From Azospirillum sp. TSA2s (GTDB lineage: Bacteria > Pseudomonadota > Alphaproteobacteria > Azospirillales > Azospirillaceae), in the NCBI RefSeq assembly GCF_004923315.1, contig NZ_CP039650.1, forward strand, positions 1,947,501 to 2,011,500: a stretch of DNA of 64,000 nucleotides, given 5' to 3'. The notes under the pieces were generated by a model. That model saw nothing but the letters and a program-made list of their open reading frames with translations, did no database searches and had not been told where the DNA came from. The position numbers and the translations under genes are program-made. Each line of letters opens with the position of its first letter. The stretch's first letter is position 1. This document shows positions 15,154 through 23,954 of this stretch, piece by piece.

Positions 15154-16644
15154 TCAGCGGGCGAGCACCTGTGCCGCTTCCTTGGTCGAGGCGATGGCGG
15201 TTCCGACCTGCGCGAAGGCGGTGGAGATCGCGGTGATGTTCCGGTCCACCACCGCCACCGAGGTCGATGCTCCCTGCATGTTGGCGGAGATGCTGGCGGT
15301 GACGGTGGTCTGTTCCTCGACCGCGCCGGCGGACATGACGACGAATTCGCGCAGATTGGTCATTGCCGTGCGAATTGCCGACAGGGAAGACACGACATCG
15401 CCGGAAACGGACCGCATTCCCTCGATTTCGCGGGAAATCTGGGCGGTCGCGTTGGCCGACTGGTTGGCCAGATTCTTGACCTCGTTGGCAACCACGGCGA
15501 AGCCCCTGCCGGCCTCACCCGCGCGCGCCGCCTCGATGGTCGCGTTCAGGGCCAGCATGTTGATCTGTCCGGCGATGGAGCGGATCAGTTCGACGATGCC
15601 ACCCATCGCCTTCGCCACTTCCGTCAAGCGGGTCGCAGCGCGGTCGGCGTTGTCGGCCTCGCTCACGGCGGCATCCGCAGCCTGCTGCGACCGCGACATG
15701 CTGTCGGCGATCTCACGGGCGGCGGCGGCCAGTTCCTCCGCCCCGGCCGCAATGGTCTGCACCGTCCCTCGCGTCTCCGACGATGCGGCCGCGGCGGTGT
15801 CGGCCTGTTGGTGGGCGACGCTCATCGCCTGTTCGATCTCGGTGAAATTGGTGTCGATCAGGGATTTCAGGCGCTCCAGCAAACTGATCTGGTCGGTGAT
15901 GTCGGTCGCGAACTTCACGACCTTGCACAGGCGGCCGGCACCGTCGAAAACCGGGTTGTAGGATGCCTGGATCCAGACGACGCGGCCGCCCTTGCCGATG
16001 CGCCGGTATTGGGCGGCTTCGAACTGCCCCTTGTTCAGCCTGGACCAAAAATCGCGATAGGCGGAACTCTCGCGCTCCTGCGCATCGACGAACATGCTGT
16101 GATGGCGTCCGCGAATCTCGTCCAGACTGTAGCCGAGCACCTTGAGAAAATTCTCGTTGGCGGTGATGACGGTACCGTCGGGATTGAATTCGATCACGGC
16201 CTGCGAGCGCGAAATCGCATCGATCTTGCCGCGCATGTCGGCGTTGATGGCCTGTCTTTCCGTGACGTCGGTGGCGACCTTGACGATTTTGCAAGGACGG
16301 CCGGACCCATCGAGTACCGGGTTGTAGGTCGCCTCGATCCAGACCTCCCGACCGTTTTTGCCAATGCGCCGGTACAAAGCCCGCTGGAACTCGCCGCGCT
16401 TCAGCCGATCCCAGAACTCCCGATAGGCCGGACTGCCATGTTCGGCCGGATCGATGAACATCCGGTGATGCTGTCCGACGATCTCCGGCAAGGAATAGCC
16501 CATCACTGCAAGGAAATTGGCGTTGGCGGTCAGGATCGTTCCGTCCAGCGAGAATTCGATCACCGCCTGCGAACGGTCCAGGGCGGACAGAATCGCTTGG
16601 CTGTCGGATGCCTTTCCATTCATCGGCCGAATAAAGCCAAACAT
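15154..16644 (-). CDS. Soluble PAS-PAS methyl-accepting chemotaxis protein in the nif region
   Basis: 496 residues; the start at ATG 16644 is supported by GGGGAAGGCAGAG. Two tandem PAS domains (about 15-135 and 136-258) are nearly duplicate: each has a SQAVIEF-x-DGT start, HH-MF(I/V)D and YRRIGK-GR-VWI(E/Q)A(T/S)YNPV, with C-terminal CK(I/V)VK-ATD(V/I)T. The signalling domain follows, with hairpin LALNATIEAARAGEAGRGFAVVANEVKNLA. There is no transmembrane segment. PAS domains of this Aer-like type often bind heme or FAD, so a redox or oxygen sensor is likely but not proven. It sits between nifK and nifE, facing away from the small exported gene. Confidence 0.88.
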   Translation of the reverse strand: MFGFIRPMNGKASDSQAILSALDRSQAVIEFSLDGTILTANANFLAVMGYSLPEIVGQHHRMFIDPAEHGSPAYREFWDRLKRGEFQRALYRRIGKNGREVWIEATYNPVLDGSGRPCKIVKVATDVTERQAINADMRGKIDAISRSQAVIEFNPDGTVITANENFLKVLGYSLDEIRGRHHSMFVDAQERESSAYRDFWSRLNKGQFEAAQYRRIGKGGRVVWIQASYNPVFDGAGRLCKVVKFATDITDQISLLERLKSLIDTNFTEIEQAMSVAHQQADTAAAASSETRGTVQTIAAGAEELAAAAREIADSMSRSQQAADAAVSEADNADRAATRLTEVAKAMGGIVELIRSIAGQINMLALNATIEAARAGEAGRGFAVVANEVKNLANQSANATAQISREIEGMRSVSGDVVSSLSAIRTAMTNLREFVVMSAGAVEEQTTVTASISANMQGASTSVAVVDRNITAISTAFAQVGTAIASTKEAAQVLAR

Positions 16645-17105
16645 CTCTGCCTTCCCCTTCCTGTGCCTGCGCATTTGTTCCGCAGGCATCATGAAAGCCC
16701 GAGTGAGGCGATCGGTCAATAAGTGTTGGCACTAAAGTCCCATGAATTTCTTGGATAAATCCTAAACATAAGAGCGAACTAATGATAGAAATCGTTGATT
16801 TTTCTTTCTGCGTTTAAGAAGTGCGTGAATGTTGTCGTTTTCGGTTTCTCGCGAGTAAATTTGCGACGTCAAAGTAAGCAACAAAATGTATTGGTTGGAG
16901 AAACGAAATGTCGAATTTTGCCCGGCATTTTGGTTTCCCGCCAGCTCCGGCCGTTGGCCTGCCTTCAATGCAAAGAAACCCGGAGGGCGCCGTCGCCGAC
17001 GCTCTCCGGGTTGGGGAGGTTGCCGCCGGGCCGGGGGGATGGAGGCCCCGGCGCGACGGTTGGGCTGAACCGATGCCTATGAAGTGAAGCCTGGGTTGCC
17101 GCCGA
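16645..17105. other. AT-rich intergenic region between the receptor gene and nifK
   Basis: About 460 bases. Positions about 16735-16920 are strikingly AT-rich compared with the surrounding GC-rich DNA, and carry no credible reading frame. They probably contain the promoter of the PAS-PAS receptor, but no sigma-54 element was found. The nifHDK terminator lies at 16972-17012. Between it and nifK (17013-17105) I see nothing further. Confidence 0.5.
16972..17012 (-). terminator. Rho-independent terminator of nifHDK
   Basis: Read on the minus strand, AACCCGGAG pairs with CTCCGGGTT around a GC-rich loop, and the stem is followed by TTTCTTTG. It lies about 95 bases beyond the nifK stop. Confidence 0.8.
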
Positions 17106-18662
17106 TCAGCGGATCAGGTCGAACGAGTAGTCGGTCTGGCCGACGATGTTGGTGTTGGCATCGATGTCCTCGAAGATCCGGTCCAGGATCCGCACCAGCA
17201 CGTTCAGCGCGCCCTGGTAGCCCCAGGTCGGGTAGCGGTGGTGGTGGTGGCGGTCGAAGATCGGGTAGGTCAGGCGGATCAGCGGAACCTTGGTGTCGCG
17301 CTCCAGATACTTGCCGTAGCTGTTGCCGATGATGTAGTCGACCTTGTCGGTGAAGATCAGCGAGCGCAGGTGCCACAGATCCTTGCCGCCGTATGCCGCA
17401 CCCGACTTGCCGAAGGGCGAGCCGTCCAGCACCTTCTGGACCTGCTTCTCCCACTTCTTGGAGCCGGAGGTCGACAGGATGTGCACCGGCTCCGCACCCA
17501 GCTCCAGCAGGAACTTGGTCATGCCCAGGCAGAAGTCCGGGTCGCCGTAGACGGCGAAGCGCTTGCCGTGCAGGTGGGTGTGGCTGTCGGCGATGGCGTC
17601 GACCAGACGGCCGCGCTCCAGCTTCAGGCTGGCCGGCACTGGCTTGCCCGACAGTTCCGCCAGCTTCAGAAGCAGTTCGTCGGTGGCGGTGACGCCCATC
17701 GGGTAGTTGAACTTGGCGACCTCCTGGCCCTTCTCCTTGCAGAACTGCAGGGTCTGGGTGGTGTTGTACTCCTGCATGGAGATGGTGGCCTTGGCGTGCA
17801 GGGCCTCCTTGGTCTCCTCGATGGTGGTGCCGCCGTCATACATGCGGTACTCGCCATCCATCGGCGTGTCGAAGTTGTCGGACACGTCGGACAGGATCTG
17901 CAGCCTCACGCCGAACTCGCCGGCGATGCGCTTCAGTTCGCGGTTGTTGCCGACGGCGAAGCCGTCGAAGCCCGGGATCAGGTTGATCTGCTCGGTCTTG
18001 GGCGTGTCGAAATTCTCCGAATTGCCCCAGAAGCTGGTCAGGATCCCCTTGATCATGTTGTCGTAGCCGACGATGTGGCTGCCGACGAAGGCCGGGGTGT
18101 GGGCGAACGGCACTGGGAAATCGGCCGGGACGCTTTCCTTGTTCTTCGCGTTGGCGATGAAGCCCTGCAGATCGTCGCCGATGACTTCGGCCATGCAGGT
18201 GGTCATCACCGCGATCATCTTCGGCTTGTAGAGCGCATAGGCGTTCGCCAGGCCGTCGATCATGTTGTTGAGGCCGCCGAACACCGCCGCGTCTTCCGTC
18301 ATCGACGAGGAGACCGCGCTGTTCGGCTCCTTGAAGTGGCGGGTCAGATGGGTGCGGTAATAGGCGACGCAGCCCTGGGAGCCATGGACGAAGGGCAGGG
18401 TGCCTTCGAAGCCCTGGGCGGCGAACATCGCGCCGATCGGCTGGCAGGCCTTGGTCGGGTTGATGACGACCGCTTCACGGGCGAAGTTCTTCGCCTTGTA
18501 TTCCTCGGACTTGGTCCATTCGGACACGCGGGCGACTTCCTCGTCCGAATGGCCGTATTCGAACTCGGTCTTCTTCTCGAACATCGCCGCGTATTCGGGC
18601 TGCCGGAAGAGGGTGTAGTGGTCGAGGACCTTGTCGGCGCTCTGCGAAAGCTTGTCGGTCAT
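17106..18662 (-). CDS. nifK: Nitrogenase molybdenum-iron protein beta chain
   Basis: 518 residues from ATG 18662, with AACAGGAG about 10 bases upstream. The P-cluster ligands are C73 (TKACQPIG), C98 (GSQGCVAYY) and C156 (TTCMAEVIGDD). The C terminus (DYSFDLIR) is typical of NifK. It forms the alpha2-beta2 dinitrogenase with NifD. It is the third gene of nifHDK, 31 bases after nifD, and the terminator at 16972-17012 ends the operon. Confidence 0.97.
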   Translation of the reverse strand: MTDKLSQSADKVLDHYTLFRQPEYAAMFEKKTEFEYGHSDEEVARVSEWTKSEEYKAKNFAREAVVINPTKACQPIGAMFAAQGFEGTLPFVHGSQGCVAYYRTHLTRHFKEPNSAVSSSMTEDAAVFGGLNNMIDGLANAYALYKPKMIAVMTTCMAEVIGDDLQGFIANAKNKESVPADFPVPFAHTPAFVGSHIVGYDNMIKGILTSFWGNSENFDTPKTEQINLIPGFDGFAVGNNRELKRIAGEFGVRLQILSDVSDNFDTPMDGEYRMYDGGTTIEETKEALHAKATISMQEYNTTQTLQFCKEKGQEVAKFNYPMGVTATDELLLKLAELSGKPVPASLKLERGRLVDAIADSHTHLHGKRFAVYGDPDFCLGMTKFLLELGAEPVHILSTSGSKKWEKQVQKVLDGSPFGKSGAAYGGKDLWHLRSLIFTDKVDYIIGNSYGKYLERDTKVPLIRLTYPIFDRHHHHRYPTWGYQGALNVLVRILDRIFEDIDANTNIVGQTDYSFDLIR

Positions 18663-18693
18663 TCTCAAATTCTCCTGTTCCAGAGGCCGATGG

Positions 18694-20133
18694 TCAGAAC
18701 GGGGCCTTCATCACGCCCCAGACGGGGTTGTTGATGGCCAGGTCCATGTCGCGGGCGAAGATCGCGAAGCCGTCATAGCCGTGGTACGGGCCGGAATAAT
18801 CCCAGCTGTGCATCTGGCGGAACGGCAGGCCCATCTTCTGGAACACGTACTTTTCCTTGATGCCCGACGCGACGAGGTCGGGACGCATCGCCTCGACGAA
18901 CTTCTCCAGCTCGAACGCGGTGACGTCGTCGTAGATCAGCGTGCCTTCCTTCACATAGTGCTGGGTGCGCTGATAGTCGTCGTTGTGGGCGAACTCGTAA
19001 CCGGTGCCGATGATCTCCATGCCCAGGTCGTGATAGGCATCGACGACGTGGCGGGGACGCAGGCCGCCGACGTAGATCATGACCTTCTTGCCGTCCAGCC
19101 GCGGCTTGTACTTGGCGATGACCGCATCGACCATCGGCTGGTAGCGGGCGATGACCTTCTCGGCGTTCTCCTTGATCTTGTCGTCGAACAGGGCGGCGAT
19201 CTTGCGCAGGGACTCGGCGATCTGGCTCGGGCCGAAGAAGTTGTATTCCATCCAAGGAATGTTGAACTTCTCTTCCATGTGGCGCGCGATGTAGTTCATC
19301 GAGCGGTAGCAGTGGATCAGGTTGACCTTGGCCTTCGGCGTGTTCTCCAACTCGGCCATGGTGCCGTCGCCCGACCACTGGGCGATCACGCGCAGGCCGA
19401 TCTCCTCCAGCAGGATGCGGGACGACCAGGCGTCGCCGCCGATGTTGTAGTCGCCGATGATGGTGACGTCATAGGGGGTGGAGACGAAGCCGGCCTTGGG
19501 TTCCGTCTTCTCGAACACCCAGTCGCGGATGGCGTCGTTGGCGATGTGGTGGCCCAGCGACTGGGACACGCCGCGGAAGCCTTCGCAGCGCACGGGGATG
19601 ACCGGCTTGCCGATTTCCGCCGACTTGGCGCGGGCGACCGCCTCGATGTCGTCGCCGATCAGGCCGATCGGGCATTCCGACTGGATCGAGATGCCGTTCA
19701 CCAGCGGGAACAGCTCGTTGATTTCCTCGATGACCTTGTGCAGCTTCTTGTCGCCGCCGAAGACGATGTCCTTCTCCTGGAAGTCGGAGGTGAAGTGCAT
19801 CGTGCCCCAGCTGTCCACACCGGTGTCGCCGATGTAGTAGTTGCGGCGGCCGGACCAGGAGTAATAGCCGCAGCCCACGGGCCCGTGGGAGATGTGGATC
19901 ATGTCCTTGATCGGACCCCACACCACGCCCTTGGAACCGGCGTAGGCGCAGCCGCGGATCGTCATGACGCCGGGGATGGACTTGACGTTCGACTTGACGC
20001 CGCAGTCCTTGGCCTCGGCCTCCAGCACGTTCAGGTGCTTGGCGCGGCGCTTGCGGGACTTTTCGGGATAGGCTTCGAGGACTTCGTTGACGAGGTTCTT
20101 GACGTCGACCGTGGTGTTCTCGGACAGGCTCAT
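18694..20133 (-). CDS. nifD: Nitrogenase molybdenum-iron protein alpha chain
   Basis: 479 residues. P-cluster ligands are C62, C88 and C154; the FeMo-cofactor ligands are C275 (IHCYRS) and H442 (MHSWDYSG). The substrate-gating residues R96, Q191 and H195 are also present, and the numbering coincides with the Azotobacter protein. It is the catalytic subunit for N2 reduction. GCAGGAGGCC precedes the start. It is separated from nifH by 200 bases containing a strong hairpin, unlike the tight nifD-nifK junction. Confidence 0.98.
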   Translation of the reverse strand: MSLSENTTVDVKNLVNEVLEAYPEKSRKRRAKHLNVLEAEAKDCGVKSNVKSIPGVMTIRGCAYAGSKGVVWGPIKDMIHISHGPVGCGYYSWSGRRNYYIGDTGVDSWGTMHFTSDFQEKDIVFGGDKKLHKVIEEINELFPLVNGISIQSECPIGLIGDDIEAVARAKSAEIGKPVIPVRCEGFRGVSQSLGHHIANDAIRDWVFEKTEPKAGFVSTPYDVTIIGDYNIGGDAWSSRILLEEIGLRVIAQWSGDGTMAELENTPKAKVNLIHCYRSMNYIARHMEEKFNIPWMEYNFFGPSQIAESLRKIAALFDDKIKENAEKVIARYQPMVDAVIAKYKPRLDGKKVMIYVGGLRPRHVVDAYHDLGMEIIGTGYEFAHNDDYQRTQHYVKEGTLIYDDVTAFELEKFVEAMRPDLVASGIKEKYVFQKMGLPFRQMHSWDYSGPYHGYDGFAIFARDMDLAINNPVWGVMKAPF

Positions 20134-20282
20134 AGCCGGCCTCCTGCTTGAATATTCCGCGCCGCTTCAGCGCGTGACCGAGCCCCTCCCTCCCACGCCG
20201 ACGTCGCCCGGCCGGAACCGGTGGGCAGTCGTTGGGTCGACGTCGTGCGGGGCTGGGGAAAAGGGCCAGTGTTCAGGCGGTC

Positions 20283-20296
20283 CCCCCGCGCGGGGG
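20283..20296 (-). other. GC hairpin in the nifH-nifD intergenic region
   Basis: CCCCCGCGCGGGGG is a perfect 14-base palindrome about 40 bases after the nifH stop, embedded in GGT-C-rich flanks that can extend the stem. It has no T-run. It could stabilise a nifH-only mRNA 3' end or slow transcription into nifDK, which would fit the higher need for Fe protein. Confidence 0.55.
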
Positions 20297-20333
20297 CAGG
20301 GGGGCCGGTAGGCAACCGTCGCTACGCCCGGGA

Positions 20334-21230
20334 TCAGGCGCCGGCCTTCGCCGCTTCCTTGGCAGCCAGCTCGGCGAGCTGCTGCTCCTCGGTCTTCATG
20401 ATGCCGAAGTCCATCAGCATCTCTTCCAGCTCTTCCATGGTGATCGGGGTCGGGATGCAACCCTGGCCCGAATTCGCATGGATCTTGTTGGCCAGCGCGC
20501 GGTATTCGCCGGCCTGCTTGCTGTCCGGGGCGTATTCGATGACCGTCATGCGGCGCAGCTCGGCGTGCTGCACGATGTTGTCGCGCGGCACGAAGTGGAT
20601 CAGCTTGGAACCAAGGCGCTTGGCCAGCGCGTCGGCCAGATCCCATTCCTTGTCCGTCTGACGCTCGTTGCAGATCAGGCCGCCGAGGCGGACGCCGCCG
20701 CTGTGCGCGTACTTCAGAATGCCCTTGGCGATGTTGTTGGCGGCGTACAGCGCCATCATCTCGCCCGACATGACAATGTAGATTTCCTGGGCCTTGTTCT
20801 CGCGGATCGGCATGGCGAAGCCGCCGCAGACCACGTCGCCCAGCACGTCGTAGGACACATAGTCCACGTCGTCGTAGGCGCCGTTCTCTTCCAGGAAGTT
20901 GATCGAGGTGATGACGCCGCGGCCGGCGCAGCCGACCCCCGGCTCCGGACCGCCGGACTCGACGCACTTGATGTTCTTGTAGCCGATCTTGAGGACGTCC
21001 TCGAGTTCCAGATCCTCGACCGAACCGGCCTCGGCGGCCAGATGCAGGACGGTGTCCTGGGCCTTTGCATGCAGGATCAGGCGGGTCGAATCGGCCTTCG
21101 GATCGCAGCCGACGATCAGGATCTTCTGATCCAGCTCGACCAGCGCGGCCAGCGTGTTCTGAGAGGTGGTGGACTTACCGATACCGCCCTTGCCGTAAAA
21201 GGCGATCTGACGCAGAGGCGCTTTGGCCAT
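20334..21230 (-). CDS. nifH: Nitrogenase reductase (iron protein)
   Basis: 298 residues from ATG 21230 (AGGAG upstream). P-loop GKGGIGKS is at 13-20. The bridging 4Fe-4S cluster cysteines are C101 (GCAGRGV) and C135 (VVCGGF). R104, next to the cluster, is the residue equivalent to the DraT ADP-ribosylation site. The Ala/Glu-rich C-terminal extension (QQLAELAAKEAAKAGA) is typical of the group. It carries electrons to NifDK with ATP hydrolysis. It is first in nifHDK, behind its own sigma-54/NifA promoter. Confidence 0.98.
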   Translation of the reverse strand: MAKAPLRQIAFYGKGGIGKSTTSQNTLAALVELDQKILIVGCDPKADSTRLILHAKAQDTVLHLAAEAGSVEDLELEDVLKIGYKNIKCVESGGPEPGVGCAGRGVITSINFLEENGAYDDVDYVSYDVLGDVVCGGFAMPIRENKAQEIYIVMSGEMMALYAANNIAKGILKYAHSGGVRLGGLICNERQTDKEWDLADALAKRLGSKLIHFVPRDNIVQHAELRRMTVIEYAPDSKQAGEYRALANKIHANSGQGCIPTPITMEELEEMLMDFGIMKTEEQQLAELAAKEAAKAGA

Positions 21231-21312
21231 GTGGGTCGCTCCTGTGCTGGGGTCGTGGGACTGTGCTTCGATCCGGTGCGGCCGGTTCGTGGCCGCTTCG
21301 GATTTCATGGAT

Positions 21313-21328
21313 TGCACGACCCGTGCCA
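21313..21328 (-). promoter_or_regulatory. Sigma-54 promoter of nifHDK
   Basis: On the minus strand: TGGCACG-GGTC-GTGCA, with GG and GC 12 bases apart. It lies 82 bases upstream of the nifH ATG. The AT-rich stretch just upstream (about 21337-21370) is a reasonable bending or IHF region. Confidence 0.93.
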
Positions 21329-21396
21329 GAGCGAAGAAAAGCAATAGTATGTTGAAATATATAGTTTTTTCCGGGTGGTGGCGCTTGCCGCTATTT

Positions 21397-21412
21397 TGTC
21401 GGGGTCGCGACA
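21397..21412. promoter_or_regulatory. NifA upstream activator site of nifH
   Basis: TGT-CGGGGTCGCG-ACA, a perfect TGT-N10-ACA box about 70 bases upstream of the -24 element. It lies within a larger inverted pair, TTTGTCG ... CGACAAA, spanning about 21395-21423. Confidence 0.87.
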
Positions 21413-21490
21413 CACACGACAAAGCCTGACATTTTGTCTGGTCTTTATGGCGGGAGGGACTTATGGGGAGCGGGTACCCGCGGAAGAACC

Positions 21491-22801
21491 CTACCGCCCC
21501 TCGCCCAGCGCCTCCGCCGCGACGACGATGCGCAGCGCCAGTTCCTCCACCGCCTCGTCGCGGTCCATGTCGTAGAGAAGCTGCGCCAGCAGCCGGCCGC
21601 GCGCCATCAGGCGGCGGGCCAGGGCCGGATCGGCGGGCTTGGTCAGCAGCGCCTCGACCAGCCGTTCGCCGGTCAGGCGGGCCAGTGCGTCACCGCGCTC
21701 GACCAGCCGCTGCTTCAGCGTGTCCACGGCGGCGGGGCGGCCGGCATGGCTGAGGTCGGCGCAGAAATGGTGCAGGCTGCGCAGTTGCCTCAGCAGGGCG
21801 GCGAACAGCAGATCGTCCAACTCGCCGCCGGCCGCCGCCTTGCCGATCAGATCGAACAAAGTGTCGGAAAGCCGCCATGCCGCCGACAGCCAGTCGTTCA
21901 TCGCCTTGCGGTCGGCCGGTTCGACGAAGGGGCCGGATTCCTCCTTCGTCTCCTCCTGGTCGTCCAGATTACGCAGCGCGATGACGATCAGCCCGTCGGC
22001 CTGGGCCAGCGTGGCGAGGCTGGCGTGGAGCGTCTTCAGCCCGCGGTTGGCGACGAAGCCCTCGATCGCCTCGGTGGCGCGGCGCAGCGAGTAACGGGCG
22101 AGCCGCCGCGACTGATAGACGACATCCTGCAACGCGCTGCCGCCGCCCAGTGCCTCCAGCGCCATCCGCCGCACCTCGAAGCGCAGCAGGGCGCGGGCCA
22201 GTTGGTCGATGCCGCCGACATCGATGGGGCGGCTGTCCTTGGTCAGCCTGTCGGCGGTGTCGCGGGCATCGGCCTCGATGGCGGCGATCACCGCCTGGAG
22301 ATGGCCCTTGCCGCCGCCGCGCATCCGGCTGACCAACGTCCGCATCGCCTCGGCAAGGTCGACGGCGCCCGGCAGGCTTTCCTCATGGTCGGTGCGGCCG
22401 GTCACCAGCCGGTCGATCAGATGGTCGCGCACCCCCGGCAGCAGCACGTCGGTGATGATCTGCCCGATCGGCCGCAGCAGCGCTTCCATCAGGCGGCCGG
22501 GCGGCTGCCCGACCAGTCCCGGCAGCGGGTTGATCGGCTTGGGCACCAGCCGCGGCCGGTGCGGCTCCAGCAACTCCAGCACGGCATCGCCGCGCAGGGG
22601 CGTGATCGACCCGCGCAGGAGCTGGGCGAGCCGCAGGGTGGTGCGCGCCTCCGCCATGCCCCGCGGCGGACGGCTGTCGGGGACGCCGGACGTGGGAGTC
22701 GCGGGTTCGGCGGGAGGCGAGGGCCGGACAAGCGCCTGCGTGGGCACGGGCGGGGATCGCCGGCGCCGGCTGTCGTCGTACTTGGTCGGCCAGAAGGCCA
22801 T
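21491..22801 (-). CDS. Unrecognised protein upstream of nifH
   Basis: 436 residues from ATG 22801. I do not recognise a family. Residues 1-45 are basic and Pro-rich (TKYDDSRRRRSPP). The rest is predicted mostly helical, rich in Leu, Arg, Ala and Asp, with acidic patches (NLDDQEETKEE) and several LLRxLRSLHHF-type amphipathic helices. There is no signal peptide, clear membrane segment or cysteine cluster. Codon usage and GC match its neighbours, so it is not an obvious recent import. It ends about 80 bases before the nifH NifA box, shares nifH orientation, and is divergent from draT. A role in nitrogenase regulation is only a positional guess. Confidence 0.7.
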   Translation of the reverse strand: MAFWPTKYDDSRRRRSPPVPTQALVRPSPPAEPATPTSGVPDSRPPRGMAEARTTLRLAQLLRGSITPLRGDAVLELLEPHRPRLVPKPINPLPGLVGQPPGRLMEALLRPIGQIITDVLLPGVRDHLIDRLVTGRTDHEESLPGAVDLAEAMRTLVSRMRGGGKGHLQAVIAAIEADARDTADRLTKDSRPIDVGGIDQLARALLRFEVRRMALEALGGGSALQDVVYQSRRLARYSLRRATEAIEGFVANRGLKTLHASLATLAQADGLIVIALRNLDDQEETKEESGPFVEPADRKAMNDWLSAAWRLSDTLFDLIGKAAAGGELDDLLFAALLRQLRSLHHFCADLSHAGRPAAVDTLKQRLVERGDALARLTGERLVEALLTKPADPALARRLMARGRLLAQLLYDMDRDEAVEELALRIVVAAEALGEGR

Positions 22802-23004
22802 GCGGGTGCCGCCGGATCGTAAGCGTCGCTGTACTGAGTATGGGGACGGAAGGTTCGGCTTCAAATGGACAATATTGCGACATGCGGCGACACGCCTCCG
22901 CCGGTTGCAGCGGTGAAGGCTTGGCACGCGCCTGCTTATGCAATATCCATATAGAAATTAATGACATTCCGGCGGAGCGGCTTGGCGTGACGGATGGGGG
23001 CGTG

Positions 23005-23877
23005 ATGCGCGTTGCGAGTGGACGGACGCCGGAGGCCGACTCGCCGCCCGATTCTCCGCTGGCGCTACGTGCCCACCGCACCAACCTTGTCAACGTCCCG
23101 GCCGCCCTGCTGTGCAGCGAAGCCTACAATGACGAGCCGCGGCGCCTGCGCATCGGCGCCACCCGCAGCGAACACGCGGCCTTGTTCGAGGCGCTGGACG
23201 AATGCCCCGACGCACTGACCGCGTCGGATATTTTCCAGCGCCATATGGCCGAGGTGTTCGGGGTGAATCCCGACTTCTCCGGAACGGAGGGGCCGGACGG
23301 CAAGCGCCGGTTCCGCGCCAGCTACCTGCGCCTGCTGAAAGGCTGGATGTTCGACAGCAACCGCGCGGAAGGGGCGGTGCTGAAGGGGTGGGTGGAGAGC
23401 CGTTTCGGTCTGCTGCCGACCTTCCATGGCGAACCGATCCACCGCTTCGCCTCCGACGCCTGGGCGGCCTATGGCGAGCAGAAGCAGTCGACCCGCTTCC
23501 ACAACAACAACATCCATCTGCAGCTCGACCTTCTGTACGAGTTCTGCCAATGGACGATCCGCCGTGGCTGGACCGACGCGCCGATGCCCAATTGGGCCTC
23601 GCACATCCGGCTGTACCGCGGCGTCAACGATTTCGAGGAACACCACATCCTTGCCCGGCCGGACAAACGCACGGCGGTGCTGCGGCTGAACAACCTGTGT
23701 TCCTTTTCCATCAACCGCGACATCGCCGGCCAGTTCGGCGACTACATCCTCGATGCCTGGGTGCCGCTGCCCAAGGTGGTCTTCTTCCGCGACATCCTGC
23801 CGCGTTACCCGTTCCAGGGTGAAAGAGAATATCTGGTGATCGGCGGGGACTATCGGGTGGGTGTGTCGCTTCTCTGA
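23005..23877 (+). CDS. draT: NAD+-dinitrogen-reductase ADP-ribosyltransferase
   Basis: 290 residues from ATG 23005 (GGGGGCGTG upstream), the length expected for DraT. Recognised from the conserved LVNVPAALLCSEAYNDEPRR region, FRASYLRLLKGWMFDSNRAEG, FHNNNIHLQLDLLYEFCQW, HIRLYRGVNDF and VFFRDILPRYPFQGE. It transfers ADP-ribose from NAD+ to the cluster-proximal Arg of NifH (R104 here), switching nitrogenase off after ammonium addition or energy loss. It is followed after 77 bases by draG, and NifH, its target, is encoded 2 kb away. No acceptable sigma-54 promoter was found in front. Confidence 0.95.
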   Translation: MRVASGRTPEADSPPDSPLALRAHRTNLVNVPAALLCSEAYNDEPRRLRIGATRSEHAALFEALDECPDALTASDIFQRHMAEVFGVNPDFSGTEGPDGKRRFRASYLRLLKGWMFDSNRAEGAVLKGWVESRFGLLPTFHGEPIHRFASDAWAAYGEQKQSTRFHNNNIHLQLDLLYEFCQWTIRRGWTDAPMPNWASHIRLYRGVNDFEEHHILARPDKRTAVLRLNNLCSFSINRDIAGQFGDYILDAWVPLPKVVFFRDILPRYPFQGEREYLVIGGDYRVGVSLL

Positions 23878-23954
23878 CAACCTCACGTCCGGCGTCGGCT
23901 TGCGGGCCGTTTCGCGGGGCGCACCAGGAAGGGGCGGGCGCTTTGCCCGATGGC

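Noticed and set aside
16735..16920. AT-rich stretch as an origin, phage remnant or transferred island
   Set aside because: No iterons, DnaA boxes, integrase or tRNA were seen; it is short and lies where a promoter is needed.
22922..22937. TGGCACG-CGCC-TGCTT as a sigma-54 promoter for draT
   Set aside because: GG and GC are 11 bases apart instead of the strict 12, and the -12 box lacks a proper TTGC; no NifA box is positioned for it.
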